DNA from: Streptomyces sp. NBC_01381
GTDB taxonomy: Bacteria > Actinomycetota > Actinomycetes > Streptomycetales > Streptomycetaceae
Reading direction: 5' to 3'
Length of the DNA: 64,000 nt
Assembly: GCF_026340305.1 (NCBI RefSeq)
Contig: NZ_JAPEPI010000002.1
Coordinates: forward strand, 1,426,001 to 1,490,000
The position numbers and the translations under genes were made by a program. Shown here piece by piece: positions 17,478 through 26,903 of this stretch. The notes under the pieces were generated by a model, which worked only from the letters and a program-made list of their open reading frames with translations, was not told where the DNA came from and made no database searches. Within the stretch, counting starts at the first letter, position 1. Each line of letters begins with the position of its first letter.

Positions 17478-18659
17478 ATGCCGATCAATGGCTCCACCAC
17501 CACCCCCACCGGTCCCGTGGAGGTCCCCCGCGGACTCGCCGGCGTCGTCGTGACCGAGACCCGGCTCGGAGACGTCAGGGGATCCGAGGGCTTCTACCAC
17601 TACCGCCAGTACTCGGCCGTCGAACTCGCGCAGACCCGCGGCTTCGAGGACGTATGGCACCTGATGTTCCACGGCGAGCTGCCGGACGCGGCGCACCGGA
17701 CGGCCTTCGCCGCGCGGACCGCTTCCCTGCGGCACCTGCCCGACGAGGTGCGCGCCGCGCTGCCCGCCATAGCCAGCGCCAGTGCCCTGTCGGGGCCGCT
17801 CTCCGGGCTGCGCACCGCGCTCTCGCTCTTCGGGGCGGCGCGGGGCTTCCGCCCGGTGTACGACATCGACGGTGACCGGCGCCGTGCGGACGCCATGGCC
17901 GCGTCCGCCGTGGTGCCGACCCTGCTCACCGCGCTGTACCGCCTTGGCCAGGGCCTCGACCCCGTCGAGCCGCGCGAAGACCTCTCCTATGCCGCCAACT
18001 ACCTCTACATGCTGACTGGTTCGGAGCCGGAGCCGGACCGCGCGCGGGCGATCGAGCAGTACTTGATCTCAACCATTGACCACGGCTTCAACGCGTCAAC
18101 CTTCACGGCCCGGGTCATCACATCGACCGGCGCGGATGTGGCGGCCTGCCTGGTGGGAGCCGTCGGCGCGCTGTCCGGGCCGCTGCACGGCGGGGCGCCG
18201 AGCCGGGCCCTCGACACCCTCGATGCGATCGGCACCCCCGACCGCATCGACGGCTGGATCCGCGAGCGGGTCCTCGCGGGGGACCGCATCATGGGCTTCG
18301 GGCACCCCGTCTACCGCACCGAGGACCCGCGCTCGCGCATGCTGCGGGGCATCGCGCGGCAATTCGGCGGGCCGATGGTGGAGTTCGCGGTCGAGGTCGA
18401 GCGCCAGGTCGAGGCGATCCTCGCCGAGCTGAAGCCGGGACGTGAGCTGCACACGAACGTGGAGTTCTACGCGGGCGTCGTCATGGAGCTGTGCGGCCTG
18501 CCTCGCGAGATGTTCACGCCGACGTTCGCGGCGGCGCGGGTGGTGGGCTGGGGGGCCAACATCCTGGAGCAAGCGGAGGACTCGAAGATCATTCGGCCTG
18601 CGGCGCGGTATGTGGGGCCTGTTCCGCCGGAGCCGGTGCCGGTAGTGCCGGTGGCCTGA
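17478..18659 (+). CDS. Citrate synthase (CitA/citrate synthase 2 type)
   Basis: A 393-residue citrate synthase-fold enzyme, which would condense oxaloacetate and acetyl-CoA (or a related acyl-CoA). Motifs: H202 (DHGFNASTF), H237 (PLHGGAPS), H276 (GFGHPVYR), and NVEFYAGVVMELCGL, where E329 occupies the position of the usual catalytic Asp (NVDFY). The start ATG 17478 follows GAGGAAGAAC. It is divergent from the helix-turn-helix citrate synthase. The Glu may lower activity or reflect a different acyl-CoA preference. A terminator follows 11 bp after the stop. Confidence 0.9.
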   Translation: MPINGSTTTPTGPVEVPRGLAGVVVTETRLGDVRGSEGFYHYRQYSAVELAQTRGFEDVWHLMFHGELPDAAHRTAFAARTASLRHLPDEVRAALPAIASASALSGPLSGLRTALSLFGAARGFRPVYDIDGDRRRADAMAASAVVPTLLTALYRLGQGLDPVEPREDLSYAANYLYMLTGSEPEPDRARAIEQYLISTIDHGFNASTFTARVITSTGADVAACLVGAVGALSGPLHGGAPSRALDTLDAIGTPDRIDGWIRERVLAGDRIMGFGHPVYRTEDPRSRMLRGIARQFGGPMVEFAVEVERQVEAILAELKPGRELHTNVEFYAGVVMELCGLPREMFTPTFAAARVVGWGANILEQAEDSKIIRPAARYVGPVPPEPVPVVPVA

Positions 18660-18670
18660 CGCACATATGA

Positions 18671-18697
18671 GGTCCGGCGGCGATCGCGCGCCGGACC
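18671..18697 (+). terminator. Terminator after citrate synthase
   Basis: Perfect stem GGTCCGGCG (18671-18679) / CGCCGGACC (18689-18697) with a 9-nt loop, followed by CCAACTTT. Confidence 0.8.
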
Positions 18698-18844
18698 CCA
18701 ACTTTGGTGAATGGGGGGGAAGGGTGAGGCCCCCGTCCTCGCAGGTGGAGAGCTTTCCGGAGGTGGGTCTCAACGGGGTGACCGGAGTGCCGACCTCGAC
18801 GGAGAGGCCGGGGCGAATGCCGATCTCGGCACCTCGCCCCAGTC

Positions 18845-19081
18845 TCACTTGCTGGGGATGTCCGCTTTTGCGCGGACGAGTGTCTCCCTGCTGACGATGA
18901 CAATGCGTTCGTGATCGGCACGTGCGGCGTCCGCGGGCAGCTCGTTCTCGAGCGCCGCTGTGGCCTCTGTCCCGATCACGGCGAAGTTGCCGTCGCTGAG
19001 CTCGAAGATGTCGGGGCAGGTGTCGCCGGTGAGACTTCCGCGTTCGCGTGGAGACGCACCGATGCGGCGCACGATCTTCAA
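18845..19081 (-). CDS. Small conserved Streptomyces protein of unknown function
   Basis: A 78-residue protein with TCPDIFELSDGNFAVIGTEAT in the middle and ERIVIVSRETLVRAKADIPS at the end. I recognise this pattern from many Streptomyces genomes, where such genes lie beside XRE-type regulators or lineage-specific genes; none is adjacent here. The start is uncertain: TTG at 19081 or an in-frame GTG at 19072, both with weak ribosome sites. It has no membrane segment or catalytic motif. Its G+C and codon use look ordinary. Confidence 0.65.
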   Translation of the reverse strand: MKIVRRIGASPRERGSLTGDTCPDIFELSDGNFAVIGTEATAALENELPADAARADHERIVIVSRETLVRAKADIPSK

Positions 19082-19175
19082 GGGGGATCCCGGTCCTTAG
19101 GTTTGAATAGGGTAAGGGCGGGGTAAGGGTAGCCTCCTGATACCCGGGATCCTCGCCCGCCTCATCCAACTGGCC

Positions 19176-19742
19176 CTATGGAACGGGTGGTTGACCCTCG
19201 GATGGCGGTTCCCCGATGACCCACCACTCGTCGGATTCGGACTCCTCCAGGTCATGGATGATGGCGTCCGTCATGTGCCCCACCTTGGCCTCGTCGGACG
19301 AGTCCTTCAGGCTGGCCCGCTGGTGACGGGTGGCGTGCCAGTACTGTCGGAAAATGGGATTGGCGCACATCACGCGAAGGTGGCCGTGCAGTTCCTCCCA
19401 GTTGACGACACCGATGCGGTACGCCAGCAGGGCGTTCGTGTAGAGCGCGTTGGCGAACAGGAACTGCCGCTGCTGAGCGGGCGAATCCGCCTCCGCGATG
19501 CTGAAGACGGCGGCCAGATCGGGATCGTCGATCGCCTTGCGCAGCAGGTAGAGCTGGAGTTCCTGCTGTTCCGCCATCATGGTGCGGCGCCAGTCGGCCC
19601 GCTCCGCGCGGTCGACCTGTATGCGGAGTTCCGCATAGCGTCGCTGCTGCGCGGCGAGCAGGGCGAAGGCCCCCGCCGCGAACGCGAGTCCCGCCCCGGT
19701 GGCGGAACTCAGTCCCCGTATGCCAAAAATCTGTGTGGCCAT
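19176..19742 (-). CDS. DUF6082-like membrane-anchored protein
   Basis: A 188-residue protein. Residues 10-32 form one membrane segment (Ala/Gly-rich), followed by a helical, charged domain with LQLYLLRKAIDDPDLAAVF and NALLAYRIGVVNWEELHGHL. The family is common and lineage-specific in Streptomyces, with no known function. The start is set at ATG 19742; the open frame extends upstream but without a ribosome site. Together with the preceding 78-residue gene it forms a small lineage-specific block in an otherwise core region. Confidence 0.7.
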   Translation of the reverse strand: MATQIFGIRGLSSATGAGLAFAAGAFALLAAQQRRYAELRIQVDRAERADWRRTMMAEQQELQLYLLRKAIDDPDLAAVFSIAEADSPAQQRQFLFANALYTNALLAYRIGVVNWEELHGHLRVMCANPIFRQYWHATRHQRASLKDSSDEAKVGHMTDAIIHDLEESESDEWWVIGEPPSEGQPPVP

Positions 19743-20209
19743 GTCAACCCCCGAATCAGGCGACCGTCCGCCGGTCGTCGGGTGCGGGTCGACAGGGAGC
19801 GGACCGGCGAGCGGTGGGCGGCGCGCTTGCCGTCTCCCAGGGTGCCGAGCGGCGCTGATCGGCAGGGAGGCGGAGAGGAGGCGCACAGGAGGATGCGGTG
19901 GCCGCGCGTCCCGACGCCGTGCCCAATGTGTGCCCCGCGAGCGCCGCTAACAATCGTTCACTTCGCGGCGCTTCTACGCGCACATATCCTGGGGCCGTCT
20001 TCATTCGTCGTACGGGATCCGGAGCACCGATTCGGAGTGCGGAATTCGGGCGCTGGGCGCGGACGCCGGCGAGCGCCGGTACGGACGCCGAGCGCCGGGT
20101 GCGGGCGCCGATGTGCGCCGGGCGCGGCTGTCGGCGCGGCCTGGCTGCCGAGCCCGGCGCCGATGAGTGCGGGACGCCGACATGAACGTACGGATGCGAG
20201 AGGTCGCAC
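19743..20209. other. 467-bp non-coding gap before the CobW-type gene
   Basis: No gene is supported. An inverted repeat AGCGCCGC (19940-19947) / GCGGCGCT (19965-19972) flanks an AT-richer loop. From about 20040 to 20180 the DNA is a run of imperfect GCGCCGG and GACGCCG words. The ribosome site of the next gene (GAGAGG, 20198-20203) closes the region. Confidence 0.4.
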
Positions 20210-21262
20210 GTGAGCAAGCAGCAGATCCCGGTCATCGTCCTCACCGGCTTCCTGGGCTCCGGCAAGACGACCCTGCTCAATCATCTGCTGCACCGCAGCG
20301 GAGGGAGCCGTATCGGGGCCATCGTCAACGACTTCGGGTCCATCGAGATCGACGCCATGGCGGTCGCCGGGCAGCTCGGTGACTCGACCGTCTCGCTCGG
20401 CAACGGGTGTCTTTGCTGTGCCGTGGATGCCAGTGAGCTTGACGTCTATCTGGAGAAGCTTGCTCAGCCGTCCGCCCGAATCGACGTCATCGTCATCGAG
20501 GCAAGCGGGCTCGCCGAGCCGCAGGAGCTGGTGAAGATGGTGCTCGCCAGCGAGAATCCGCACATCGTGTACGGGGGGCTCGTCGAGGTCGTCGATGCCG
20601 CCGAGTTCGACTCCACCAGGGAGCGGCATCCCGAAGTCGACCGGCATCTGGGGATCGCCGATCTTGTCGTGGTCAACAAGGCCGACCGGGTGCCCGAGGC
20701 GGAGCGGGAGCGGATTCTCGGTGTCGTCCGGGGCTTCACCGATCGCGCCGCCGTGGTCCCCGCCTCGTACGGGCGCGTCGATGTGGAGCTGCTCCTCGAT
20801 CGCAGGCCCGTGGGGGAGCGGGTCGGGCAGCTGTCCTTCGATGATCTGCACAGTCATCAGCAGGATGACGGCCACCACGATCACCATGACCACCTGCATG
20901 CGGGCTACGAAAGCCTCGCCTTCACCTCCGAAGTGCCTCTGGCCCCCCGCCCCTTGATGGCTCTCCTGGACAGCAGGCCGGAGGGGCTCTACCGCATCAA
21001 GGGGTACGTCGATTTCGGCGCCGCCGACCCGCGCAACAAGTACGCCGTGCACGCCGTGGGGCGGTTTCTGCGCTTCTACCCCGAGCCGTGGGCCGCGGGT
21101 GAGGTCCGGCTCAGTCAGCTCGTGCTCATCGGGTCCGGCATCGACGTACCCGCTCTGGAGAAGGAGCTTGAGGCGTGTCGTGAGTACGCCCCACAGGCCG
21201 GTGCCGATGAGCACAGCATGTGGGGCGTACTGCGGTACGTGCAGGAACCGCAGGGCGACTGA
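20210..21262 (+). CDS. CobW/ZNG-type metal-chaperone GTPase
   Basis: A 350-residue COG0523 GTPase. The Walker A is GFLGSGKT (13-20), the metal-binding CLCC lies at 67-70, the NKAD guanine motif is present, and a His/Asp-rich loop (about 216-235) lies before the C-terminal CobW domain (about 240-345). Members of this family deliver zinc or cobalt to client proteins, often under zinc limitation. The GTG start follows GAGAGG. It converges with parC across a 22-bp gap. No Zur-like operator was recognised in the long upstream gap, so the metal is not assigned. Confidence 0.88.
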   Translation: MSKQQIPVIVLTGFLGSGKTTLLNHLLHRSGGSRIGAIVNDFGSIEIDAMAVAGQLGDSTVSLGNGCLCCAVDASELDVYLEKLAQPSARIDVIVIEASGLAEPQELVKMVLASENPHIVYGGLVEVVDAAEFDSTRERHPEVDRHLGIADLVVVNKADRVPEAERERILGVVRGFTDRAAVVPASYGRVDVELLLDRRPVGERVGQLSFDDLHSHQQDDGHHDHHDHLHAGYESLAFTSEVPLAPRPLMALLDSRPEGLYRIKGYVDFGAADPRNKYAVHAVGRFLRFYPEPWAAGEVRLSQLVLIGSGIDVPALEKELEACREYAPQAGADEHSMWGVLRYVQEPQGD

Positions 21263-21284
21263 CCTGACCAGAGACCAGACCTGA

Positions 21285-23738
21285 CTACACCGGGCCCGCC
21301 ACCGCCGCCACCGGCTTCGCCAGCGACACCCCGGAGCCGTCTCGGCGCGGGTCGATCTCCGGCAGCTCGGCCGGCAGGCCGGTGCGCTGGGCCGCGAGCG
21401 GCGGAGTCGGGCCCGCCCACGCGAAGCTCAGGCAGTCCTCGCCCTTCAGGAAGCGCTGGACGCGTACGCCACCCGTGGCCCGGCCCTTGCGGGGGTACTG
21501 GTCGAACGGCGTCACCTTGGCCGTCGTCTGCACCGAGTCGTCGAGCGTGCCGCGCGAGCCCGCCACCGTGAAGACCACGGCGTCCACGGCGGGATCCACC
21601 GCCACGAAGGAGATGACCTTGACGCCCTCCGCGAGCTTGATGCCCGTCATGCCGCCCGCCGGGCGGCCCTGCGGACGGACCTGCGAGGCCTGGTAGCGCA
21701 GCAGTTGGGCGTCGTCCGTGATGAAGACGAGGTCCTCCTCGCCCGTGCGCAGCTCGGCCGCGCCGACGATCCGGTCACCGTCCTTGAGGGTGATGACCTC
21801 CAGCTCGTCCTTGTTGGACGGATAGTCCGGGACCACTCGCTTGACCACGCCCTGTTCGGTGCCGAGTGCGAGGCCGGGCGAGGACTCGTCCAGGGTCATC
21901 AGACAGATCAGCTTCTCGTCCGCCTCCAGGGAGAGCAGCTCCGAAACCGGCGCGCCCCCGGAGAGGTTGGGTGCCGCAGCCGTCTCGGGAAGCTGCGGGA
22001 GGTCCACCACGGCGAGGCGCAGCAGCCGTCCCCCGGACGTCACCGCGCCCACCTCGCCGCGCGCGGTCGCCGGCACGGCCGAGACGATCACGTCGTGCTT
22101 GACGCGCTTGGTGTCGCCGTCGGAGAAGGGCTCCCCATTGGCCGTACGGGCGAGCAGGCCGGTCGAGGAGAGCAGCACGCGGCACGGGTCGTCCGCGACC
22201 TGCAGCGAGACCGTGGGGGCGGGGGTGCCCGCCGACTCCAGGAGGACCGTGCGCCGGTCCGTGCCGAACTTCTTGGCCACGGCGGCCAGTTCGGAGGAGA
22301 CCAGCTTGCGCAGCTCGGCGTCCGACTCCAGGATGCGGGTCAGCTCCTCGATCTCGGCCTTGAGCTTGTCGCGCTCGGACTCCAGCTCGATGCGGTCGAA
22401 CTTGGTGAGGCGGCGCAGCGGCGTGTCCAGGATGTACTGCGTCTGGACGTCGCTCAGCGAGAAGCGCTCCATCAGGCGCTCCTTGGCCTGCGCGGAGTTC
22501 TCACTGGAGCGGATGAGGCGGATGACCTCGTCGATGTCCAGGAGGGCGACGAGCAGCCCCTCCACCAGGTGCAGTCGGGCCTGCTTCTTGCTGCGGCGGA
22601 ACTCGCTGCGGCGGCGCACCACGTTGAACCGGTGGTCGAGATAGACCTCGAGGAGCTCCTTGAGGCCGAGCGTGAGGGGCTGGCCGTCGACCAGTGCCAC
22701 GTTGTTGATGCCGAAGGACTCCTCCATCGGCGTGAGCTTGTAGAGCTGCTCCAGGACGGCCTCGGGGACGAAGCCGTTCTTGATCTCGATGACCAGACGC
22801 AGACCGTGCGCGCGGTCGGTGAGGTCCTTGACGTCCGCGATGCCCTGCAGCTTCTTCGAGCCGACCAGGTCCTTGATCTTGGAGATGACCTTCTCGGGGC
22901 CCACCGTGAAGGGCAGTTCGGTGACGACCAGGCCCTTGCGGCGCGCTGTCACGTTCTCCACGGCGACCGTCGCGCGGATCTTGAAGGTGCCACGGCCCGA
23001 CGCGTACGCGTCCTTGATGCCGCCAAGTCCGACGATCCGGCCGCCCGTGGGCAGGTCGGGGCCCGGCACGAACTTCATCAGCGTCTCGAGGTCGGCCCCC
23101 GGGTGCCTGATCAGGTGGCGGGCGGCCGCGATCACCTCGCCCAGGTTGTGCGGCGGCATGTTCGTCGCCATGCCGACCGCGATGCCTGACGCGCCGTTGA
23201 CCAGGAGGTTCGGGTACGCCGCCGGGAGGGCGACGGGCTCCATCTCCTGGCCGTCGTAGTTTGGCTCGAAGTCGACCGTGTTCTCGTCGATCGACTCCGT
23301 CATCAGGGACGTCGCGTCGGCCATCCGGCACTCGGTGTACCGCATGGCGGCCGGCGGGTCGTCGTTGCCCAGCGAACCGAAGTTGCCGTGCCCGTCCACC
23401 AGCGGAAGCCGCATGGAGAAGGGCTGGGCCATGCGCACCAGGGCGTCGTAGATCGACGCGTCGCCGTGCGGGTGCAACTTACCCATGACCTCGCCGACGA
23501 CACGGGCACACTTCACATAGCCGCGGTCGGGGCGCAGGCCCATCTCGTTCATCTGGTACACGATCCGGCGGTGCACCGGCTTCATGCCGTCGCGGGCGTC
23601 CGGCAGGGCGCGCGAGTAGATGACCGAATACGCGTACTCGAGGAAGGAGCCCTGCATCTCGTCGACGACGTCGATGTCGAGGATCTTCTCCTCGAACGAG
23701 TCGTCGGGCTGCGGGGTCTTCGTGCTGCGGCGGGCCAT
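21285..23738 (-). CDS. parC: Topoisomerase IV subunit A (ParC)
   Basis: An 817-residue type IIA topoisomerase cleavage subunit. The active-site tyrosine is Y134 in [10 protein letters not shown]. The quinolone region reads [17 protein letters not shown]; the position equivalent to E. coli GyrA S83 is A94, while D98 is kept. The C-terminal beta-propeller (about 520-810) lacks a recognisable GyrA box (QRRGGKG), which is needed for gyrase to introduce supercoils and supports ParC over GyrA. Its partner is parE at 5829. The ATG at 23738 is followed by a 214-bp gap to the divergent peptidase gene. Confidence 0.93.
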   Translation of the reverse strand: MARRSTKTPQPDDSFEEKILDIDVVDEMQGSFLEYAYSVIYSRALPDARDGMKPVHRRIVYQMNEMGLRPDRGYVKCARVVGEVMGKLHPHGDASIYDALVRMAQPFSMRLPLVDGHGNFGSLGNDDPPAAMRYTECRMADATSLMTESIDENTVDFEPNYDGQEMEPVALPAAYPNLLVNGASGIAVGMATNMPPHNLGEVIAAARHLIRHPGADLETLMKFVPGPDLPTGGRIVGLGGIKDAYASGRGTFKIRATVAVENVTARRKGLVVTELPFTVGPEKVISKIKDLVGSKKLQGIADVKDLTDRAHGLRLVIEIKNGFVPEAVLEQLYKLTPMEESFGINNVALVDGQPLTLGLKELLEVYLDHRFNVVRRRSEFRRSKKQARLHLVEGLLVALLDIDEVIRLIRSSENSAQAKERLMERFSLSDVQTQYILDTPLRRLTKFDRIELESERDKLKAEIEELTRILESDAELRKLVSSELAAVAKKFGTDRRTVLLESAGTPAPTVSLQVADDPCRVLLSSTGLLARTANGEPFSDGDTKRVKHDVIVSAVPATARGEVGAVTSGGRLLRLAVVDLPQLPETAAAPNLSGGAPVSELLSLEADEKLICLMTLDESSPGLALGTEQGVVKRVVPDYPSNKDELEVITLKDGDRIVGAAELRTGEEDLVFITDDAQLLRYQASQVRPQGRPAGGMTGIKLAEGVKVISFVAVDPAVDAVVFTVAGSRGTLDDSVQTTAKVTPFDQYPRKGRATGGVRVQRFLKGEDCLSFAWAGPTPPLAAQRTGLPAELPEIDPRRDGSGVSLAKPVAAVAGPV

Positions 23739-23952
23739 CGCTGCTGCGGCTCCTTCACGGTGTCTGCCAGGGCATCAACGGGATCTGACGCCGACCATTG
23801 TGGACTGTCCCACTGACAACGCCGACCACGACCCGGACTTCGGACCCGACTACGCCGAGCGCGGAGCGGGAACTTCACAGGTTGTCGGCACGCTTGCATA
23901 CAGTGGCAGGACTGGCTGAACATCCAGCTTTTCCGCGATCGAAGGGACGTAC

Positions 23953-25308
23953 ATGCCCATGGGTCACACGGCCACGGCCGAGGCCGGCTCAGGCGGCCTG
24001 ACAGCGACCGAGCACCGGCTGGCCAACGGCCTGCGCGTGGTGCTCTCCGAGGACCACCTGACCCCGGTCGCCGCGGTCTGCCTCTGGTACGACGTCGGCT
24101 CGCGCCACGAGGTCAAGGGCCGTACGGGCCTCGCGCACCTCTTCGAGCACCTCATGTTCCAAGGCTCGAAGCAGGTGCCCGGCAACGGTCACTTCGAGCT
24201 GGTGCAGGGAGCCGGCGGTTCGCTGAACGGCACCACCAGCTTCGAGCGCACCAACTACTTCGAGACGATGCCCACGCACCAGCTCGAGCTGGCCCTGTGG
24301 CTGGAAGCCGACCGGATGGGCTCCCTGCTCACCACGCTCGACGACGAGTCGATGGAGAATCAGCGGGACGTCGTCAAGAACGAGCGCCGCCAGCGCTACG
24401 ACAACGTCCCGTACGGCACGGCCTTCGAGAAGCTGACCGCTCTCTCGTACCCCGAGGGCCACCCGTACCACCACACCCCGATCGGCTCCATGGCCGACCT
24501 GGACGCGGCGACGCTGGAGGACGCGCGGAACTTCTTCCGTACGTACTACGCGCCCAACAACGCGGTCCTCTCCGTGGTCGGCGACATCGACCCGGAGCAG
24601 ACGCTCGCCTGGGTCGAGAAGTACTTCGGGTCCATCCCCTCGCACGACGGCAAGCAGCCGCCCCGCGACGGCGCGCTGCCCGACACCATCGGCAAGGAGC
24701 TGCGCGAGGTCGTCGAGGAAGAGGTCCCGGCCCGCGCCCTGATGGCCGCCTACCGCCTCCCGGAGGACGGCACGCGCGCGTGCGACGCGGCCGACCTGGC
24801 GCTCACGGTCCTCGGCAGCGGCGAGTCGTCCCGGCTCTACAACCGGCTCGTACGCCGCGACCGCACGGCCGTGGCAGCCGGGTTCGGCCTGCTGCGCCTC
24901 GCCGGTGCCCCCTCGCTGGGCTGGCTGGACGTGAAGACGTCCGGCGATGTCGAGGTCCCCGTCATCGAGGCGGCCGTCGACGAGGAGCTCGCCCGCTTCG
25001 CGGAGGAGGGCCCCACCGCCGAGGAGATGGAGCGCGCCCAGGCGCAGCTGGAGCGCGAGTGGCTCGACCGGCTCGGCACGGTCGCGGGACGCGCGGACGA
25101 ACTGTGCCGGTACGCCGTCCTGTTCGGCGACCCGCAGCTCGCCCTGACCGCCGTGCAGCGGGTCCTCGACGTGACCGCTGAGGAGGTCCAGGCGGCCGCC
25201 GCGGCCCGCCTGCGCCCGGACAACCGCGCGGTGCTCGTGTACGAGCCCATCGCGGCACCTGAAGCCGCCGAAGCCACCGACGAGGACGAAGAGGAGGCGG
25301 CGCAGTGA
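23953..25308 (+). CDS. M16 zinc peptidase, active subunit
   Basis: A 451-residue M16B-type protease with the inverted zinc motif HLFEH (62-66); E144 in the following helix is the likely third ligand. A second M16 domain (about 190-430) follows. It has no signal peptide, so it is cytoplasmic. Its stop overlaps the start of a second M16 gene by 4 nt (ATGA) that lacks the zinc motif; such pairs form heterodimers like mitochondrial processing peptidase. The ATG at 23953 lies 5 nt from GAAGGGA; an in-frame ATG at 23959 is also possible. Its substrate may be short peptides. Confidence 0.9.
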   Translation: MPMGHTATAEAGSGGLTATEHRLANGLRVVLSEDHLTPVAAVCLWYDVGSRHEVKGRTGLAHLFEHLMFQGSKQVPGNGHFELVQGAGGSLNGTTSFERTNYFETMPTHQLELALWLEADRMGSLLTTLDDESMENQRDVVKNERRQRYDNVPYGTAFEKLTALSYPEGHPYHHTPIGSMADLDAATLEDARNFFRTYYAPNNAVLSVVGDIDPEQTLAWVEKYFGSIPSHDGKQPPRDGALPDTIGKELREVVEEEVPARALMAAYRLPEDGTRACDAADLALTVLGSGESSRLYNRLVRRDRTAVAAGFGLLRLAGAPSLGWLDVKTSGDVEVPVIEAAVDEELARFAEEGPTAEEMERAQAQLEREWLDRLGTVAGRADELCRYAVLFGDPQLALTAVQRVLDVTAEEVQAAAAARLRPDNRAVLVYEPIAAPEAAEATDEDEEEAAQ

Positions 25309-26690
25309 CCGAGGCCGCGACGATGCAGTTCCACCCGCAGCCCCAGGCGGGCACCGCACGGCCGTGGGCCTTCCCCGCGCCCGAGCGCTCGGCCCTGGAC
25401 AACGGCCTCACGGTGCTGCGCTGCCACCGCCCCGGCCAGCAGGTCGTCGCCGTGGAGATCCACCTGGAGGCGCCGCTCGACGCCGAGCCCGCGGGCCTCG
25501 ACGGTGTCGCCACGATCATGGCGAGGGCCTTCAACGAAGGCACCGACAAGCACTCCGCCGAGGAGTTCGCCGCCGAACTCGACCGCTGCGGCGCCTCGTT
25601 GGACGCGCACGCCGACCACCCCGGTGTGCGGGTGTCCCTCGAAGTCCCGGTCTCCCGGCTCCCGAAGGCGCTCGGCCTGGTCGCCGACGCCCTGCGGGCC
25701 CCCGCCTTCGCGGACAGCGAGGTCGAGCGCCTCGTGAGCAACCGCCTGGACGAGATCCCGCACGAGAGCGCCAACCCGGCGCGCCGCGCTGCCAAGGAGC
25801 TCTCCAAGCAGCTCTTCCCGGCGACCTCGCGGATGTCGCGCCCCCGCCAGGGCACCGAGGAGACGGTCGCGGCCATCGACTCGGCGGCCGTGCGCGCCTT
25901 CTACGAGAAGCATGTCCGTCCCGCCACGGCCACCGCCGTCGTCGTGGGCGACCTGACCGGCACGGACCTTGACGCCGTACTCGCCGACACCCTCGGCGCC
26001 TGGACGGGCGGCACGGCCGAGCCGCGTCCGGTGCCCCCGGTGACCGCCGACGACACCGGCCGTGTGGTCATCGTGGACCGCCCCGGAGCCGTCCAGACGC
26101 AGCTTCTGATCGGCCGCATCGGCGCGGACCGGCACGACCGCGTCTGGCCCGCCCAGGTGCTCGGCACGTACTGCCTGGGCGGCACCCTCACCTCGCGCCT
26201 CGACCGCGTCCTGCGCGAGGAGAAGGGATACACCTACGGCGTACGGGCGTTCGCCCAGGTCCTGCGCTCCGCACCGGACGGCACGGGCGCCGCGATGCTC
26301 GCCATCAGCGGCTCCGTGGACACGGAGTCGACGGGCCCGGCTCTCGACGACCTGTGGAAGGTGCTGCGCACCCTGGCCGCCGAAGGCCTCACGGACGCCG
26401 AGCGCGATGTCGCCGTACAGAACCTGGTGGGTGTGGCCCCGCTCAAGTTCGAGATGGCGGCGTCCGTCGCGGCGACCCTCGCCGACCAGGTCGAGCAGCA
26501 CCTGCCGGACGACTTCCAGGCGCAGCTGTACCGGCAGTTGGCCGCGACCGGCACCGTGGAGGCCACCGCCGCCGTCGTGAACGCCTTCCCGGGCGACCGG
26601 CTCGTGACGATCCTCGTCGGCGACGCGGCGCAGATCGAGGAGCCCGTCAAGGCCCTCGGCATCGGTGAAGTGAGTGTGGTCACGGGCTGA
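25305..26690 (+). CDS. M16 family protein, non-catalytic partner
   Basis: A 461-residue M16 homologue in which the zinc motif is lost: the position of HxxEH reads GVATIMARAFNEG (about residues 66-78). It keeps the C-terminal substrate-binding pair in VLREEKGYTYGVRAF. It is therefore probably the regulatory or substrate-binding half of a heterodimer with the preceding gene, with which it is translationally coupled. A long hairpin terminator follows 28 bp after the stop. Confidence 0.9.
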   Translation: MTEAATMQFHPQPQAGTARPWAFPAPERSALDNGLTVLRCHRPGQQVVAVEIHLEAPLDAEPAGLDGVATIMARAFNEGTDKHSAEEFAAELDRCGASLDAHADHPGVRVSLEVPVSRLPKALGLVADALRAPAFADSEVERLVSNRLDEIPHESANPARRAAKELSKQLFPATSRMSRPRQGTEETVAAIDSAAVRAFYEKHVRPATATAVVVGDLTGTDLDAVLADTLGAWTGGTAEPRPVPPVTADDTGRVVIVDRPGAVQTQLLIGRIGADRHDRVWPAQVLGTYCLGGTLTSRLDRVLREEKGYTYGVRAFAQVLRSAPDGTGAAMLAISGSVDTESTGPALDDLWKVLRTLAAEGLTDAERDVAVQNLVGVAPLKFEMAASVAATLADQVEQHLPDDFQAQLYRQLAATGTVEATAAVVNAFPGDRLVTILVGDAAQIEEPVKALGIGEVSVVTG

Positions 26691-26718
26691 ATGACGGTCA
26701 CGGGCTGAGGGACAGTCA

Positions 26719-26772
26719 GGACATATCGGGACCCCAGTGGCGGGAATTGGCTGCTGGGGTCCTCATATGTCC
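26719..26772 (+). terminator. Long terminator after the M16 pair
   Basis: Outer stem GGACATAT (26719-26726) / ATATGTCC (26765-26772) and inner stem GACCCCAG / CTGGGGTC, with a roughly 13-nt loop. It separates the M16 operon from the riboswitch transcript beginning shortly after. Confidence 0.85.
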
Positions 26773-26903
26773 GAATTGCTATGGAGGTTACGTGTCTGAC
26801 CTGTGGCGTGCGCTACAAAACCTCTGATCCGTTTGGCGATGGAAAGACGCCCCGCTTAGCGTCTGGTCCGGCTGTTCGTCATGCAGTACGCCGCGTCCGC
26901 GGC

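Noticed and set aside
16211-17875. 554-residue forward frame across the citrate synthase pair
   Set aside because: It is the complement of the helix-turn-helix citrate synthase and runs through the palindrome into the next gene; low-complexity Arg/Gly protein.
18698-18844. Possible gene fragment on the minus strand (reads RPGLSVEVGTPVTPLRP)
   Set aside because: No start with ribosome site, no recognised family, and it runs into the citrate synthase terminator.
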